A stretch of 64,000 bases of DNA, taken from positions 1,711,362 to 1,775,361 of the forward strand of contig NZ_KB913035.1 of assembly GCF_000384255.1 (NCBI RefSeq). The letters are read 5' to 3'. Position numbers and translations under genes: made by a program. Origin of the DNA: Methylotenera mobilis 13. Lineage in GTDB: Bacteria; Pseudomonadota; Gammaproteobacteria; Burkholderiales; Methylophilaceae. Positions 9,000 through 21,300 of the stretch are shown piece after piece. The notes under the pieces are model-generated. The model had not been told where the DNA came from. It did not search any database and worked only from the letters and a program-made list of their open reading frames with translations. Each line of letters starts with the position of its first letter. The first letter of the stretch is position 1.

Positions 9000-9437
9000 T
9001 TAGTTAGTCACAATATCACGCTTCATAGGCGCTAATATTTTTAAGAGCTCATTTTTCTCTCGTTCACCAACGTGCTTGTTGAGTGATGTTCTAAAAGCCT
9101 CTACAAACAGTTCAAATTCAGCAGTCGTTATTTTAAGATCTCGATGAGAGTTTTGCATGGTTTCACCCTCATAAACACAGCTCCCACCAGTTAAGACACA
9201 AAGTTGGTCAACTACACTTTGTTTTAATGTACTTAATTTAATACCATCGAACGAACGTTTAATTTTAGGGTCATTAACGGACTGATCTATCGTTTCAGAA
9301 ACAACAATATTCAGTACAGGTAGCCCACCAATTCGTTCAAAAAGAGTTGGAGCCACCGCTACTTTTGTGGAAGAGGATTGCATTTGAACACAAGAGCAAA
9401 GTAACAACATTAGCGCAATTAATACATGCTTATTCAT
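9000..9437 (-). CDS. Truncated haemoglobin (group 1-like) lipoprotein
   Basis: A 145-residue protein with a lipoprotein signal; lipobox LCSC puts the lipidated Cys at position 16. The rest matches the short 2-over-2 globin: the opening LFERIGGLPVL, and MQNSHRDLKIT where H98 is the probable proximal haem ligand. A membrane-anchored periplasmic globin could bind O2 or NO. It is in the same direction as the cupredoxin-like and GGDEF/EAL genes (gap 38 bases) and divergent from the outer-membrane protein. I see no enzyme partner that would define its ligand. Confidence 0.8.
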   Translation of the reverse strand: MNKHVLIALMLLLCSCVQMQSSSTKVAVAPTLFERIGGLPVLNIVVSETIDQSVNDPKIKRSFDGIKLSTLKQSVVDQLCVLTGGSCVYEGETMQNSHRDLKITTAEFELFVEAFRTSLNKHVGEREKNELLKILAPMKRDIVTN

Positions 9438-9544
9438 AAATATTTCTCGGTTTTAATCTATCCTTACTTTAATATAACTGATGTGATTAATCTACGTAAT
9501 TTAATTGTTTATTATTCTTTTAATAGTAAATATGAAAGACAAAT

Positions 9545-10435
9545 ATGAGTTTTACGCACCCCCCAAAAAAACAGCTAGCGATATGGACATTAAATACTGT
9601 AGCCATATTAATGTTAAGCCACTCCAACGGGCTATTTGCGGGTGATCGTTTATTAGCAACAGGTGGAGTGATGCAAATTGAAGGATCTGGTGGTGGTGGA
9701 TTAACTCCTTGGGCTTTAATTTCAGGCTATGGCACTGACAAACAAATTGGTGGCTCGGCTTTTTATACAGAAGCACGGACAAATGGTGATTTTGAGATCA
9801 GCTCTGGTGGAGTCAGTATTGGCTTGCATAATCGCTTAGAAATTTCACTCAGTCAGCAAAAATTGGGCTTAAGTGACACTGTACCTGGCGAAAGTATTCG
9901 AGTGAATACGATGGGGGTTAAGTTGCGTTTATTTGGTGATGCCATTTATGAGCAAGATACATGGCTGCCACAGGTGTCACTAGGTGTTCAAATTAAACAT
10001 AATGAGGACTTCCACAACGTGCCAAAAGCACTAGGTGCAAAGCATCAAACAGGTGTAGATGTCTATTTAGCAGCCACAAAACTGTACTTAGGGGCTGTTT
10101 TTGGTAGGAACCTATTGATTAACGGCACACTACAAGCAACAAAAGCGAACCAATTTGGATTTTTAGGCTTTGGTGGCGATAATCGAGATAATTACCAAAT
10201 CAAACCAGCAGCTTCAGTTGCCGTGATGCTAACAGATCAGGTGCTATTGGGCACTGAGTACCGTTACAAACCAGATAATTTGAGTGTTTTTAAAGAAGAA
10301 AACGCGCATGATGTATTTTTAGCATGGTTCCCTACTAAAAATATATCACTGACTGCCGCCTACTTGGATTTAGGCAATATTGCGAATAAAAGCAATCAAT
10401 CTGGCTGGTATTTGTCAGGGCAAATTGCTTACTAG
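9545..10435 (+). CDS. DUF3034-type outer-membrane beta-barrel protein
   Basis: A 296-residue protein with an N-terminal signal (cleavage near GLFAGD) followed by alternating amphipathic strands and a final aromatic residue (SGQIAY), typical of an outer-membrane barrel. Segments such as ATGGVMQIEGSGGGGLTPWA and FHNVPKALGA look like the DUF3034 family of uncharacterised proteobacterial proteins. It diverges from the haemoglobin gene, sharing about 107 bases of intergenic DNA. This association of DUF3034, globin, copper protein and EAL protein suggests a common pathway. Substrate unknown. Confidence 0.65.
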   Translation: MSFTHPPKKQLAIWTLNTVAILMLSHSNGLFAGDRLLATGGVMQIEGSGGGGLTPWALISGYGTDKQIGGSAFYTEARTNGDFEISSGGVSIGLHNRLEISLSQQKLGLSDTVPGESIRVNTMGVKLRLFGDAIYEQDTWLPQVSLGVQIKHNEDFHNVPKALGAKHQTGVDVYLAATKLYLGAVFGRNLLINGTLQATKANQFGFLGFGGDNRDNYQIKPAASVAVMLTDQVLLGTEYRYKPDNLSVFKEENAHDVFLAWFPTKNISLTAAYLDLGNIANKSNQSGWYLSGQIAY

Positions 10436-10468
10436 GCAGTGCTATTTGCTAGGTTAAAAGCCTAGTAG
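10430..10468. terminator. Possible convergent-gene hairpin
   Basis: TACTAGGC at the end of the DUF3034 gene pairs with GCCTAGTA about 23 bases later, between two convergent genes. The stem is 8 bp with a long loop and no strong T-run, so termination is only suggested. Confidence 0.3.
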
Positions 10469-10493
10469 GCGTTATGTTTATCATTTTTATCAT

Positions 10494-11030
10494 TTAATGA
10501 TTTGTGTAACGACTAGCGCATTTTCGTTTAATTAAATCATCTAAACTAAATTTACCGGCGCCACCAAATAGCAGTGGTAAAAACATCACGATATAAATTA
10601 AAGGTAATTTGTAATTGCCAAACCCATCACCTTTTTCATCGATAATACGATAACCAGTCCATAAGTCACTTAAACTATCCCATTGGTTTGGCCAATGCAC
10701 AGTGGCTATTGCCACAATCGTAAGAATGATAAGTGAAACAGAAAAAAACCTAGTGGCAAGCCCTAGAATTAACGCAACAGCTCCAAGTATTTCAAAATAG
10801 GTCGCTATTTGCCAGTTAATTTCTGGTGAAATTAAGCTAAACGGAAATGGGAAAGTAATATCAGCAAACCAATTTACCCCATGCAACTTTTCGTAACCAG
10901 CCTCCCCGAACTCATAGGCCAGTATAAGTCTTAGAAAAAGTGGAGGCACACTTTCAGAAATTTTGTTCAAATGGCAAATAACGCTGGTATAAATGTCGTT
11001 AACACAAGCTGCTAATTTATTGTAATACAT
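10494..11030 (-). CDS. DoxX-family membrane protein, HvfX-like
   Basis: A 178-residue integral membrane protein with four or five hydrophobic helices. The segment WFADITFPFPFSLI followed by ATYFEILGAVALILGLATRF, and the end LPLLFGGAGKFSLDDLI, resemble the DoxX subgroup now called HvfX. HvfX proteins accompany copper-binding RiPP precursors (HvfA) and their HvfBC maturation enzymes. No hvfA, hvfB or hvfC is visible within the window, so the gene is an orphan of that system or a plain DoxX protein. It is 80 bases downstream of msrQ in the same direction, so it may share a periplasmic oxidative or copper stress role. Subfamily call from memory of the family. Confidence 0.6.
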   Translation of the reverse strand: MYYNKLAACVNDIYTSVICHLNKISESVPPLFLRLILAYEFGEAGYEKLHGVNWFADITFPFPFSLISPEINWQIATYFEILGAVALILGLATRFFSVSLIILTIVAIATVHWPNQWDSLSDLWTGYRIIDEKGDGFGNYKLPLIYIVMFLPLLFGGAGKFSLDDLIKRKCASRYTNH

Positions 11031-11110
11031 AGACTTCTCCCTAAAAGTTATTAACTATTAATCTTATAGGATTAGTCGAAAAATGTTTTAAAAACTTACA
11101 TAAATGATTT

Positions 11111-11776
11111 CTAAACGGATAAGGAAAGCTTCATTTTTCTTATTTTTTCTGATTTTGATTTTATCTGGCGTAGTTTGTAAAACAAACGCACACCTAAAAG
11201 TAAGCCCAAGACAACCGCATAGAATAAGGGCTCACGAATATCCTTCTTGACCAACCACCAAAAATGTACGACTCCTAAAATTGCAATAAGGTAAACTGTT
11301 AGATGTAGCTGCTTCCAACGCTCACGCAACTTTTGCACCATGTATTGATTAGAAGTAAGTGCTAATGGCACAGTTAATAAGTACGCTAAAGCGCCGACCA
11401 ACACATAGGGATGCTTGATAATATCTTTAAGAATATCATTCCAATCAAAGCCATAATCAAGCCATAAGTAAATGGTGATATGTAGACTGGCATAAAAAAA
11501 CATCATTAATCCCAGCATACGCCTAAATTGAAGTGGCCAAACATAACCGAACAGCAGTCTGATTGGGCTTAAGCTTAATGTGAGCAGCAAAATAAATAAA
11601 GCCCAAAAGCCAGTTGAACGTTCAACAAACTCGATAGGATTTGCTGACAAACCATCATTGATGCCAAGCCATATTAAGCGCATAAAGGGCACCAAGCAAA
11701 GCACAAACAAAACGAACTTAATTCTGCCAATTTGTTTTTTATTGGGTGTGCGCCGCAGAAGTTGTTTAATTTGCAT
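11111..11776 (-). CDS. msrQ: MsrQ, haem-binding membrane subunit of methionine sulfoxide reductase
   Basis: Six-helix membrane cytochrome b of 221 residues in the ferric-reductase-like family. Histidines in predicted helices (FFYASLHITIYLW, LHLTVYLIAILGVVHFWW) fit haem ligation. MsrQ passes electrons from the quinone pool or flavin to periplasmic MsrP. The gene follows msrP by 17 bases, the usual operon order. The length is normal for the family (about 200-210), with a basic N-terminal extension. Confidence 0.92.
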   Translation of the reverse strand: MQIKQLLRRTPNKKQIGRIKFVLFVLCLVPFMRLIWLGINDGLSANPIEFVERSTGFWALFILLLTLSLSPIRLLFGYVWPLQFRRMLGLMMFFYASLHITIYLWLDYGFDWNDILKDIIKHPYVLVGALAYLLTVPLALTSNQYMVQKLRERWKQLHLTVYLIAILGVVHFWWLVKKDIREPLFYAVVLGLLLGVRLFYKLRQIKSKSEKIRKMKLSLSV

Positions 11777-11793
11777 GCCAAAAGACCTGTTAT

Positions 11794-12792
11794 TTAAAAG
11801 TATTTACGTAAATCTAAACCTGCATACATCTGTCCTACTTGCTCGGTATATCCGTTAAACATCTGTGTTTTAATGCGGCCAGCAAATAAACCAGCACCAA
11901 TTCTTTTTTCTGAAGATTGTGTCCAGCGCGGATGCTCCACCTGTGGATTTACATTGGCGTAAAAGCCATATTCTTTAGGCCCTGCTTTCATCCAAGTAGT
12001 GATTGGCATTTTTTCAGTAAAACGAATCTTGACGATTGATTTAGCCCCCTTGAAGCCATACTTCCAAGGCACTACTAAGCGCATTGGCGCACCATTCTGA
12101 TTTGGTAGTTTTTCACCGTATAAACCAACAGCCATTAGTGTCAGTGGATTCATTGCTTCATCCATTCGAAGGCCTTCTGTATACGGCCAGTCTAATATCG
12201 GCAAATTAACCCCTGGCATTTGTTGTGTGTCAGCCAGAGATACAAACTCAATATATTTGGCATTAGTATTGGGTTCTGCCCACTTTATTAGCTGCGCAAG
12301 GGGAAATCCTACCCATGGAATCACCATAGACCATCCTTCCACACAACGCATACGATAAATACGCTCCTCTAATGGCGCTAGCTTGACTATATCTTCAATG
12401 CTAATGGTTTTATTTTTCTTCACTTCACCCTCAATGCTGATTGTCCATGGATGGGGCTTAAACAACTTAGCATTGGTCGCTGGTTCACCTTTACCCGTGC
12501 CAAATTCGTAAAAATTATTGTAAGTTGTGACATCCTCGTAAGAGGTTAACTTTTCATCTTTACCGTAAGCTGTTTTAGTAAAGTTTGGTAGTGATAATAA
12601 GGACTTGGAAGTCTTGCCAATCGGTGCATTCGAGCGTGTAGCATCTGCTGCAAACAATAGATTGGTTTGTGCGAGCGCCGTGGTGGCAAGCAAGCCAAAA
12701 CCTGCTTGCTTAATAAAATGTCGCCGATTTTCAAACACCTCTTTTGGTGTGATTTCTGAGGGGAGAATGTCGGTTTTTTGTTGAATAATCAT
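11794..12792 (-). CDS. msrP: MsrP, periplasmic molybdenum methionine sulfoxide reductase
   Basis: Sulfite-oxidase-fold Mo-enzyme of 332 residues that repairs oxidised methionines in periplasmic proteins. The N-terminus has a twin-arginine signal ([14 protein letters not shown]). The molybdenum-ligand cysteine is in [15 protein letters not shown]. Other family landmarks are [23 protein letters not shown] and [15 protein letters not shown]. First gene of the msrPQ unit. It needs the Tat pathway and molybdopterin, neither encoded here. Confidence 0.95.
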   Translation of the reverse strand: MIIQQKTDILPSEITPKEVFENRRHFIKQAGFGLLATTALAQTNLLFAADATRSNAPIGKTSKSLLSLPNFTKTAYGKDEKLTSYEDVTTYNNFYEFGTGKGEPATNAKLFKPHPWTISIEGEVKKNKTISIEDIVKLAPLEERIYRMRCVEGWSMVIPWVGFPLAQLIKWAEPNTNAKYIEFVSLADTQQMPGVNLPILDWPYTEGLRMDEAMNPLTLMAVGLYGEKLPNQNGAPMRLVVPWKYGFKGAKSIVKIRFTEKMPITTWMKAGPKEYGFYANVNPQVEHPRWTQSSEKRIGAGLFAGRIKTQMFNGYTEQVGQMYAGLDLRKYF

Positions 12793-12952
12793 GGGGTACC
12801 AATCAGCAAAGTATATATAAACATATTAAAACATCGTGCTTGATGCGTGATCTATCACTTAGCTGTGACCATGCAATTCACAATGAGTTTAATGAACAAC
12901 ACTTAGTCTGATTGCGTTACCTATCCTTACAAAAATAATACCAAGGGCGTGG

Positions 12953-13855
12953 CTAAATCAAACCCTGCGTTTCTTTCTCAATTTCTTCAGCCAGCCCCTG
13001 GTCATTAGTGTTTTTAGCGATGACCTTTGCTTGATTGATGAGTGTTTTTGCTGTTGCTAAGTCACCGTTAGCAGCTTTCACTTGGGCCAATATGCAGTAA
13101 CCATAAGCTTCGTAATAAGCACCGCCTTGGTCTTTCGCAAATTTAATAATCTTATTAAGTGTTCTTTCTGCATTAGCATAGTTCTTAACAGCGGCATAAT
13201 AACGGCCTAACTCAATACTTGAGTGCGCATATTGGTCTAATGTGCCTGACTTCTCATGCATTAAAAATGCCTTGATTTGATACTCTAGCGCAGCATCATG
13301 CTGATTCAACATGTGATACGCTAACGCAACAGACTCATAACTCTCACCTCGCTCATTATCATTTGCGACAAGCGTATTTGCAGTTAAATACGATTCAAGT
13401 GCTGATTGGTAACGCTTAGTAATAAGATGCACATTACCAATGCTTTGGTGCGCAACGCGCTCGAAAGCTTTACTGTTTGTTATTTTGGCTTGTTTCAAGC
13501 TTTCTTCGTAGCTCAAAACTGCCTGTTCATATTGATGTGCATCCTTGTAAGCGTGACCAGTCACCAGTGCAACGATTGTTTTATCAAATGCATCTTGAGA
13601 TTGCTTATCTGCTAATTTAAACGCAGACAAGGCATCTTCTAACTTACCTTGTGCACTGTATACACGACCTTGGCATATCAAAGCTTCCTTATCATTTTTA
13701 TCTGCACTAAGTGCTTTAGATGCAAACGCCAAAGCTGTGGGTAAATCCATTTGATCGTAAGCTTTGTTGCATGAAAATGCATCGTCACTCGCAGCGTAAA
13801 CCGTATTAAAAAACAAAGAAGTAAATAATATTGTTAAAGTTTTTTGTAGTTTCAT
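12953..13855 (-). CDS. Secreted TPR-repeat protein
   Basis: Tetratricopeptide-repeat protein. I start it at the ATG giving MKLQKTLTILFTSLFFNTVYA, a clean signal peptide; the frame extends 18 codons further upstream but that would bury the signal. After the signal there are six to seven degenerate 34-residue TPR units rich in A, Y and L (for example ALSAFKLADKQ, AVLSYEESLKQ, ALESYLTANTL, ALEYQIKAFLM). Probably a periplasmic scaffold. It lies after cysQ and may be the last gene of the smc-zipA-ligA-cysQ run. Partners unknown. Confidence 0.75.
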   Translation of the reverse strand: MKLQKTLTILFTSLFFNTVYAASDDAFSCNKAYDQMDLPTALAFASKALSADKNDKEALICQGRVYSAQGKLEDALSAFKLADKQSQDAFDKTIVALVTGHAYKDAHQYEQAVLSYEESLKQAKITNSKAFERVAHQSIGNVHLITKRYQSALESYLTANTLVANDNERGESYESVALAYHMLNQHDAALEYQIKAFLMHEKSGTLDQYAHSSIELGRYYAAVKNYANAERTLNKIIKFAKDQGGAYYEAYGYCILAQVKAANGDLATAKTLINQAKVIAKNTNDQGLAEEIEKETQGLI

Positions 13856-13890
13856 TTTTGACAGATACTCATGGATGATATAGACGTAAA

Positions 13891-14703
13891 TTATAAGAAA
13901 GTTGCCCATTGCTGGGACTTATCAGCGGTCGCAAAAAAATGTGGGTTCAGTAACGATGGTTTATTGTTGTAACTAAGTGTTACGGCATGCTCATCTACAA
14001 TATCACCACCAGCCTCCTGCAAAACGCAATGCGCAGCAGCCGTATCCCATTCGTAAGTTGGGCCTAAGCGCGGATATACGTCGGCCCCGCCCTCCGCTAC
14101 GAGACAAATTTTTAGAGAGCTGCCTAAACGAATAAGTTCAGGTTTCACTAAAGTTGTAGCTTCTACGCTATGCATAAATTTCTGAAACTTTTCATCTGAA
14201 TGTGATCGACTGCCTGCTACCGTAATCTGTTGCAGATTCAAGTTTTTTGTATGGATTCTTTGTATCGGTGCTGTACCGATTTTTTTATACGCACCCTGCC
14301 CCTTGCTTGCGTAATAAGTTAAGCCTGGCACAGGTGCATACACCACGCCCATAATCGACTGATGTTGGCTAACCAACGCGATATTAACGGTGAACTCACC
14401 GTTGCGTTTAAGAAACTCGCGCGTGCCGTCTAAGGGGTCGATTAGCCAGTATTTTTGCCAACTCAAACGTAAGCCAATATCTATTGCATCAGACTCTTCA
14501 GATAACACTGGAATATCAGGCGTAAGTTGGTGAAGCCTTGCAACGATAATGTCGTGTGCAGCAATATCAGCTTCAGTAAGTGGTGAGTTATCAGACTTCA
14601 TCTCAAAACCAAAATCAGTAGAATATATTTGCATAATCGCCTCGCCTGCTTCTTTTGCGATTGCAATCACCTCATCTTGAAATTGATAGCCTTCATTTAC
14701 CAT
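13891..14703 (-). CDS. cysQ: CysQ, 3'(2'),5'-bisphosphate nucleotidase
   Basis: Inositol-monophosphatase-fold enzyme (270 aa) that removes the 3'-phosphate from PAP/PAPS in sulfur assimilation. Metal-binding motifs are seen in order: PVLSEES, then WLIDPLDGTREF, and near the C-terminus YEWDTAAAHCVL. CysQ-specific features include KRNGEFTVNIAL. It starts three bases after ligA ends, so it is probably co-transcribed with the upstream housekeeping genes. Family assignment to CysQ rather than general SuhB rests on the DGTREF variant. Confidence 0.92.
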   Translation of the reverse strand: MVNEGYQFQDEVIAIAKEAGEAIMQIYSTDFGFEMKSDNSPLTEADIAAHDIIVARLHQLTPDIPVLSEESDAIDIGLRLSWQKYWLIDPLDGTREFLKRNGEFTVNIALVSQHQSIMGVVYAPVPGLTYYASKGQGAYKKIGTAPIQRIHTKNLNLQQITVAGSRSHSDEKFQKFMHSVEATTLVKPELIRLGSSLKICLVAEGGADVYPRLGPTYEWDTAAAHCVLQEAGGDIVDEHAVTLSYNNKPSLLNPHFFATADKSQQWATFL

Positions 14704-14706
14704 TTA

Positions 14707-16734
<2,028 letters not shown>

Positions 16735-16752
16735 TCAATCTAACCTTGAAAC

Positions 16753-18312
16753 TTATGAAAATAACCTACGTGCACTATCTGACCCAGGTACGATACCTCG
16801 CACCAACATCGTGGCGTAAATTACTTTGAGCTGCTGCCGAATTTTTTCGATTTGCATATCACCTAATGGCCTATTGTTATCATCAACCAGCACCGCATTT
16901 AAACCAATTTCCATTTGTCTTGCCACTTGTACCATTTGGTTAAATGCCTCAGTGCAATGCATGACATGTGGGATATCTAGCTGAAAAGTCACGGCTTTTA
17001 CTACGCTTGTCCGTAACATTTCTGGATTAAATAAATAGTTATCCCGATTAAACATGACAAAAGAAACAGACGGTGAAGCTATCGCCTGTGCTGATTGGTC
17101 ATCAGTGTTTTGATAATATTTGAATGTGCCGTCTGTATCCAGCACCATTCCTTGCGCCTCGCTTAAGCCTCTTAATTTAGTACCAGTAAAAGCACCGTTA
17201 TCACCATGAACTAAATGAAAACCCATCGTTTTATCTACATCAATACAAAAGGCATCTAATGCTGAAGCAGCCAATAATGGGTCACCATTACTTTGCCACT
17301 CAACATGCCCATCAATATCAAGGCCCAGTGTTTCCACAGCCAATTGAAAGCGATTTAATATGCTACGAGTTACAGCCCCTGCTCTATCCGCTAACTGTAA
17401 ACTACAGGTGATCTTACTTGTGCTTTGGTGCACTATATCAGGCTGTGCTTCCAAAGCTGTTAGCGAAATCCATTCACTTTCATTGACTAATGCATGCAAA
17501 TGAATTGGCTTATCGTAATCTTCGAAAAACCCACCAATGCTAGCGGTGATGTTTGAAATGCTAGTTTCGTTTGCCAAGTAAATAACAGCTATTAAATCCA
17601 TTTGTGATTGCAGCATTGGTGGCAAACTTGATCTCATTACATCATTAGCAATACCTGATTTTGATTGATCCGCAGGTTTCGTTTCTGCAGGCATAGTTTC
17701 TAAGGAACTGATATGACGAACATTAACGTTCTCTTCTACATGATTGATAGCATCATTGACAACAGGTGCTGCACTTAATGAACTACTAGCTTGGTTACTT
17801 GCTTGATTAAAAGCATCATTAAAGATTGCTTTAATTTCCTCATGCTGCGCTGGTTTTGTGTTCGAATTAACCGCACTCTGAATATTGGCATTTGTAGTAT
17901 TTAATGCTGTATCAACTTGGTCGCCAAAATCATCAGCAGGCAGTTGCGCGTGCTCATGCTCATGTCTTTCTACTAAAGTTGAATACGTCTCATCAATATC
18001 ATCTAAAACATCTTCTTCAATTTCAACGTGAATCGTATTAAGCGCCACAAATCGATCGTCACCTCGATCTAGATCAAAATGCTCTTTTAAGCGTGCAGTA
18101 TCAATAGAAAAGTTATCTTCTTCTAAGTCATTATCAAACTCATTGAGAGCATTCGTCTGCGAATCATTATTTAGTAGCGCGTCATTTTGTGGCTTTGAAA
18201 AGCCACTTTCTATTTGCTGGTTAAACTTTCGCTCCTGCCACCAATTAAATAAAAGTACGGCAGCAATGATTAAAGCACCAATAATGATTAATATTATTTG
18301 CAAATCGTTCAT
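16753..18312 (-). CDS. zipA: ZipA-like cell-division protein
   Basis: A 519-residue inner-membrane protein with a single N-terminal anchor (IILIIIGALIIAAVLLFNWWQERKF, about residues 5-29), a long acidic low-complexity linker from about 35 to 240, and a C-terminal ZipA/FtsZ-binding domain (about 240-510). ZipA tethers the FtsZ ring to the membrane. It is considerably longer than E. coli ZipA (328 aa), mainly through the linker. The smc-zipA-ligA arrangement supports the assignment. Confidence 0.85.
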   Translation of the reverse strand: MNDLQIILIIIGALIIAAVLLFNWWQERKFNQQIESGFSKPQNDALLNNDSQTNALNEFDNDLEEDNFSIDTARLKEHFDLDRGDDRFVALNTIHVEIEEDVLDDIDETYSTLVERHEHEHAQLPADDFGDQVDTALNTTNANIQSAVNSNTKPAQHEEIKAIFNDAFNQASNQASSSLSAAPVVNDAINHVEENVNVRHISSLETMPAETKPADQSKSGIANDVMRSSLPPMLQSQMDLIAVIYLANETSISNITASIGGFFEDYDKPIHLHALVNESEWISLTALEAQPDIVHQSTSKITCSLQLADRAGAVTRSILNRFQLAVETLGLDIDGHVEWQSNGDPLLAASALDAFCIDVDKTMGFHLVHGDNGAFTGTKLRGLSEAQGMVLDTDGTFKYYQNTDDQSAQAIASPSVSFVMFNRDNYLFNPEMLRTSVVKAVTFQLDIPHVMHCTEAFNQMVQVARQMEIGLNAVLVDDNNRPLGDMQIEKIRQQLKVIYATMLVRGIVPGSDSARRLFS

Positions 18313-18346
18313 TTACATTAAACTCTCAACTAAATTACAACAGCTT

Positions 18347-21300
18347 TTAAGATGCCGTTTCAACCATTTTTACAGCTGCTTCCATGTCTACATCCACTAT
18401 GCGTGAAACACCTGATTCCTGCATAGTAACACCGATTAATTGCTGCGCCATTTCCATCGTAATTTTATTATGACTCACGTATAAAAACTGTGTCCTTTCC
18501 GACATTTTTTTTACCATGGCACAGAATCTCTCAGTATTACTATCATCAAGCGGTGCGTCTACCTCATCCATCAAACAAAAAGGCGCAGGATTTAACCTAA
18601 ATAGCGCAAACACCAATGCCAATGCTGTCAGCGCTTTTTCGCCCCCTGACAACAAGTGAATCGTGCTATTTCTCTTACCAGGAGGTTGTGCAAACACCTG
18701 CATTCCTGTGTCAAGAATTTCGTCCCCTAATAACTCTAATCTCGCCTGCCCACCACCAAACAATGTGGTAAACAATTCATTAAAGTGTTTATTTGCCTCA
18801 TCATAAGTATGTTGCAGACGACTGCGGGTTTCACGGTCAATTTTAAGAATGGCATCTTCTAATGTTTTACTCGCGTCAGTTAAATCGCGGCACTGGCTAT
18901 CTATATATTGCTTACGTGTTTGCTCTGATGCTAATTCTTCTATTGCAGCCAAGTTTACAGCACCTAAAACCTCAATATCTGCGACTAACTGGGCTTTGTA
19001 CTTTTCAAGATCACTCACCTTGACCTCTAGGCTAGCATGTTGTTTTAAATGATTATCCAGTACGGCTTCTTCAATATTTAATGACGTAAGCTCAGTTTGA
19101 CATTGTTCAAAATAGATACGTGCTTGCTGCTCACTTAAACGGCTAGCCTCTAACTTATCTCTCAGCGGGTGTAACTGCTGCTCTAACTGCATCCTTAAAC
19201 GCTCTTGTTGTTGTAACACAGCCTCACTTTCAATCATGGCATTGCGGGCATTTACCAATACAAACTCTCGCTGGATTTTAGTGGTTAACGCCATCTCCAA
19301 GTTAGCTTTCAACGTCTCCATTTTGGTTGCAGTCAACGTAGCTTCAACGTCCTCAATACGTAGCTTTAACGAAAGCTCATCCTCATGTAATAACTCAATT
19401 TTAGCGTTTAATTCATTGATATTATTATTAATTAATTTTACATTGAAACTCTTTTCCTGATGCAATCGTTCAGCTGTTTGTAACTGCGAACGTGCTTCAT
19501 TTAACAGACTTTCCGCAGCCCGCCTCTTTACTTCCATCGTTTGCTTTTCAGACTGGAGCAATACAAGAGTATCCGAAACCTCAGTTAATAGCGCTTGTTT
19601 TTGAGCGCATTCAGATTGAAGATTGTTCAACTTTTCCTCAGCTTGTCCGCAATCAGATTGCAACATTTTTTGTCGCTGTATTGCGTTAGCTTGCTGCTGT
19701 TTAAGCTGTTGTAAATTTAGATTTAACTGGTGCGCCTGTTGAGTCACCAGCTTCAATTGCTGTTGCTGTGCATGCTGCATCGTGCGTAATTGCTGCAATT
19801 TAGTTTCCAGCATTGTTACTTGGTTGTTTTTTAACGACAACCTCTCCTGAGCTGCTGGCAACTCTGCTTCAAGGTTAGTTAAACGAGATTGTCGTTCAAG
19901 TACCCCATGCAATAACGATTGCTCACCAAAGTAAGTCACGCTATGTCGAGTATAGGTATCGCCATATTGATTTACTAAACACTCACCATGATTTAGCATG
20001 CGTGCTGCCTGCACTATATCCATATCATTATTGTGATGGATATAGACACCAGTAAGCCAATCTTGTAACACAGCTACATAATTAGGCTCCACATACTCGA
20101 TTAGCGAGAACATCTCAGTGTAAAGATGTGGTGTTTTGACTTGGGTATCAGCATCGGAAGTAACAGCCAACGTCAATGCTAAAGGCGCTCTATTAAGCAA
20201 GCTGGCGTTAATGTTTGAGTAATTACATGAGATGGCATTGAGCTTTGCTCCTAAACAGGCCTCAAATGCAGTCTCCCAGCCAGTCTTAATACGAACAGCC
20301 TGCCATAGTCGAAGATTTTCATCTAGCTTATCACTGAGCCCAACGCTGCTAAGCCATACACCCAAGGCAGATGCATTATCTACCTGCCGCATGGACTTTT
20401 GTAGCTTTGTCAACGAGCTAATTTCAGCTTCTAGCACATGTAATGCTCGCTGATATTGATGTGCTTCATCTCGATTAGCTTTAATTTCGGCATGCAATGC
20501 CTGCTCTTGTTTCACTGCACTGGCATTTTTCTGCTCAAGTTCAGTCATTTCCAATTCTAGAGCGCTCAACTGAGATTGCTTTTCAAGCACTAAACTATCA
20601 GCAGGGATTTGCAACGAATCATAACTCTGTTGTAAGCGTGTTAACTGTTCGCGAGTTTCCAAAACTGCGCGAGATAAATGCGTCATATTCGCCTGCTCTA
20701 AACGCAAACGTTGCTCTGCATTTAGCCATGCTGACTGACTAGCATTAAAAGCTGAAAGTACCGCCTGATATTCGTGTGATTTGAGCGGCACAGCCTCGTT
20801 AGCGGATTTCACAGCACTATCAGTATCAAAAAAATCGGCATCAGCTTTGATTAAATCAGCCTGTGCTAATGCACGTGCCTCTTCTACTAAATGATGCTGA
20901 TGAGTGTTCTTTTCTAGCTGAGCAAGTAATTGTTGCAGTTGCAGTTGCAACCGATCTCTAGCATCGGTGGTATTTTTGACTTGATTCTCAAGATTAGAAA
21001 CATCTGCATTTGCTTCATAATATGCAGACTGCGCTATATTCACTGCCTCACTAGACGCACTGTGTTGCCGCCTCAATGTTTCCAATGTGCTTTCACTGCT
21101 TCGCAACCCTGCCATTTGTGCCTCGAGCTCATTTACGAGCTTTTCAACCATGCGCTGTGATTTTTCCCATTGCGCGCTTGCATCACGCTTTTTCAATAAC
21201 CAAATTTGTGCTTTGGTAATATTTAAAGCCTCTTGCATTTGATTATATTGTGCAGCAACAACGGCTTGCGATTGTAAACGTAAAATCTGCGAGTCAAGCT

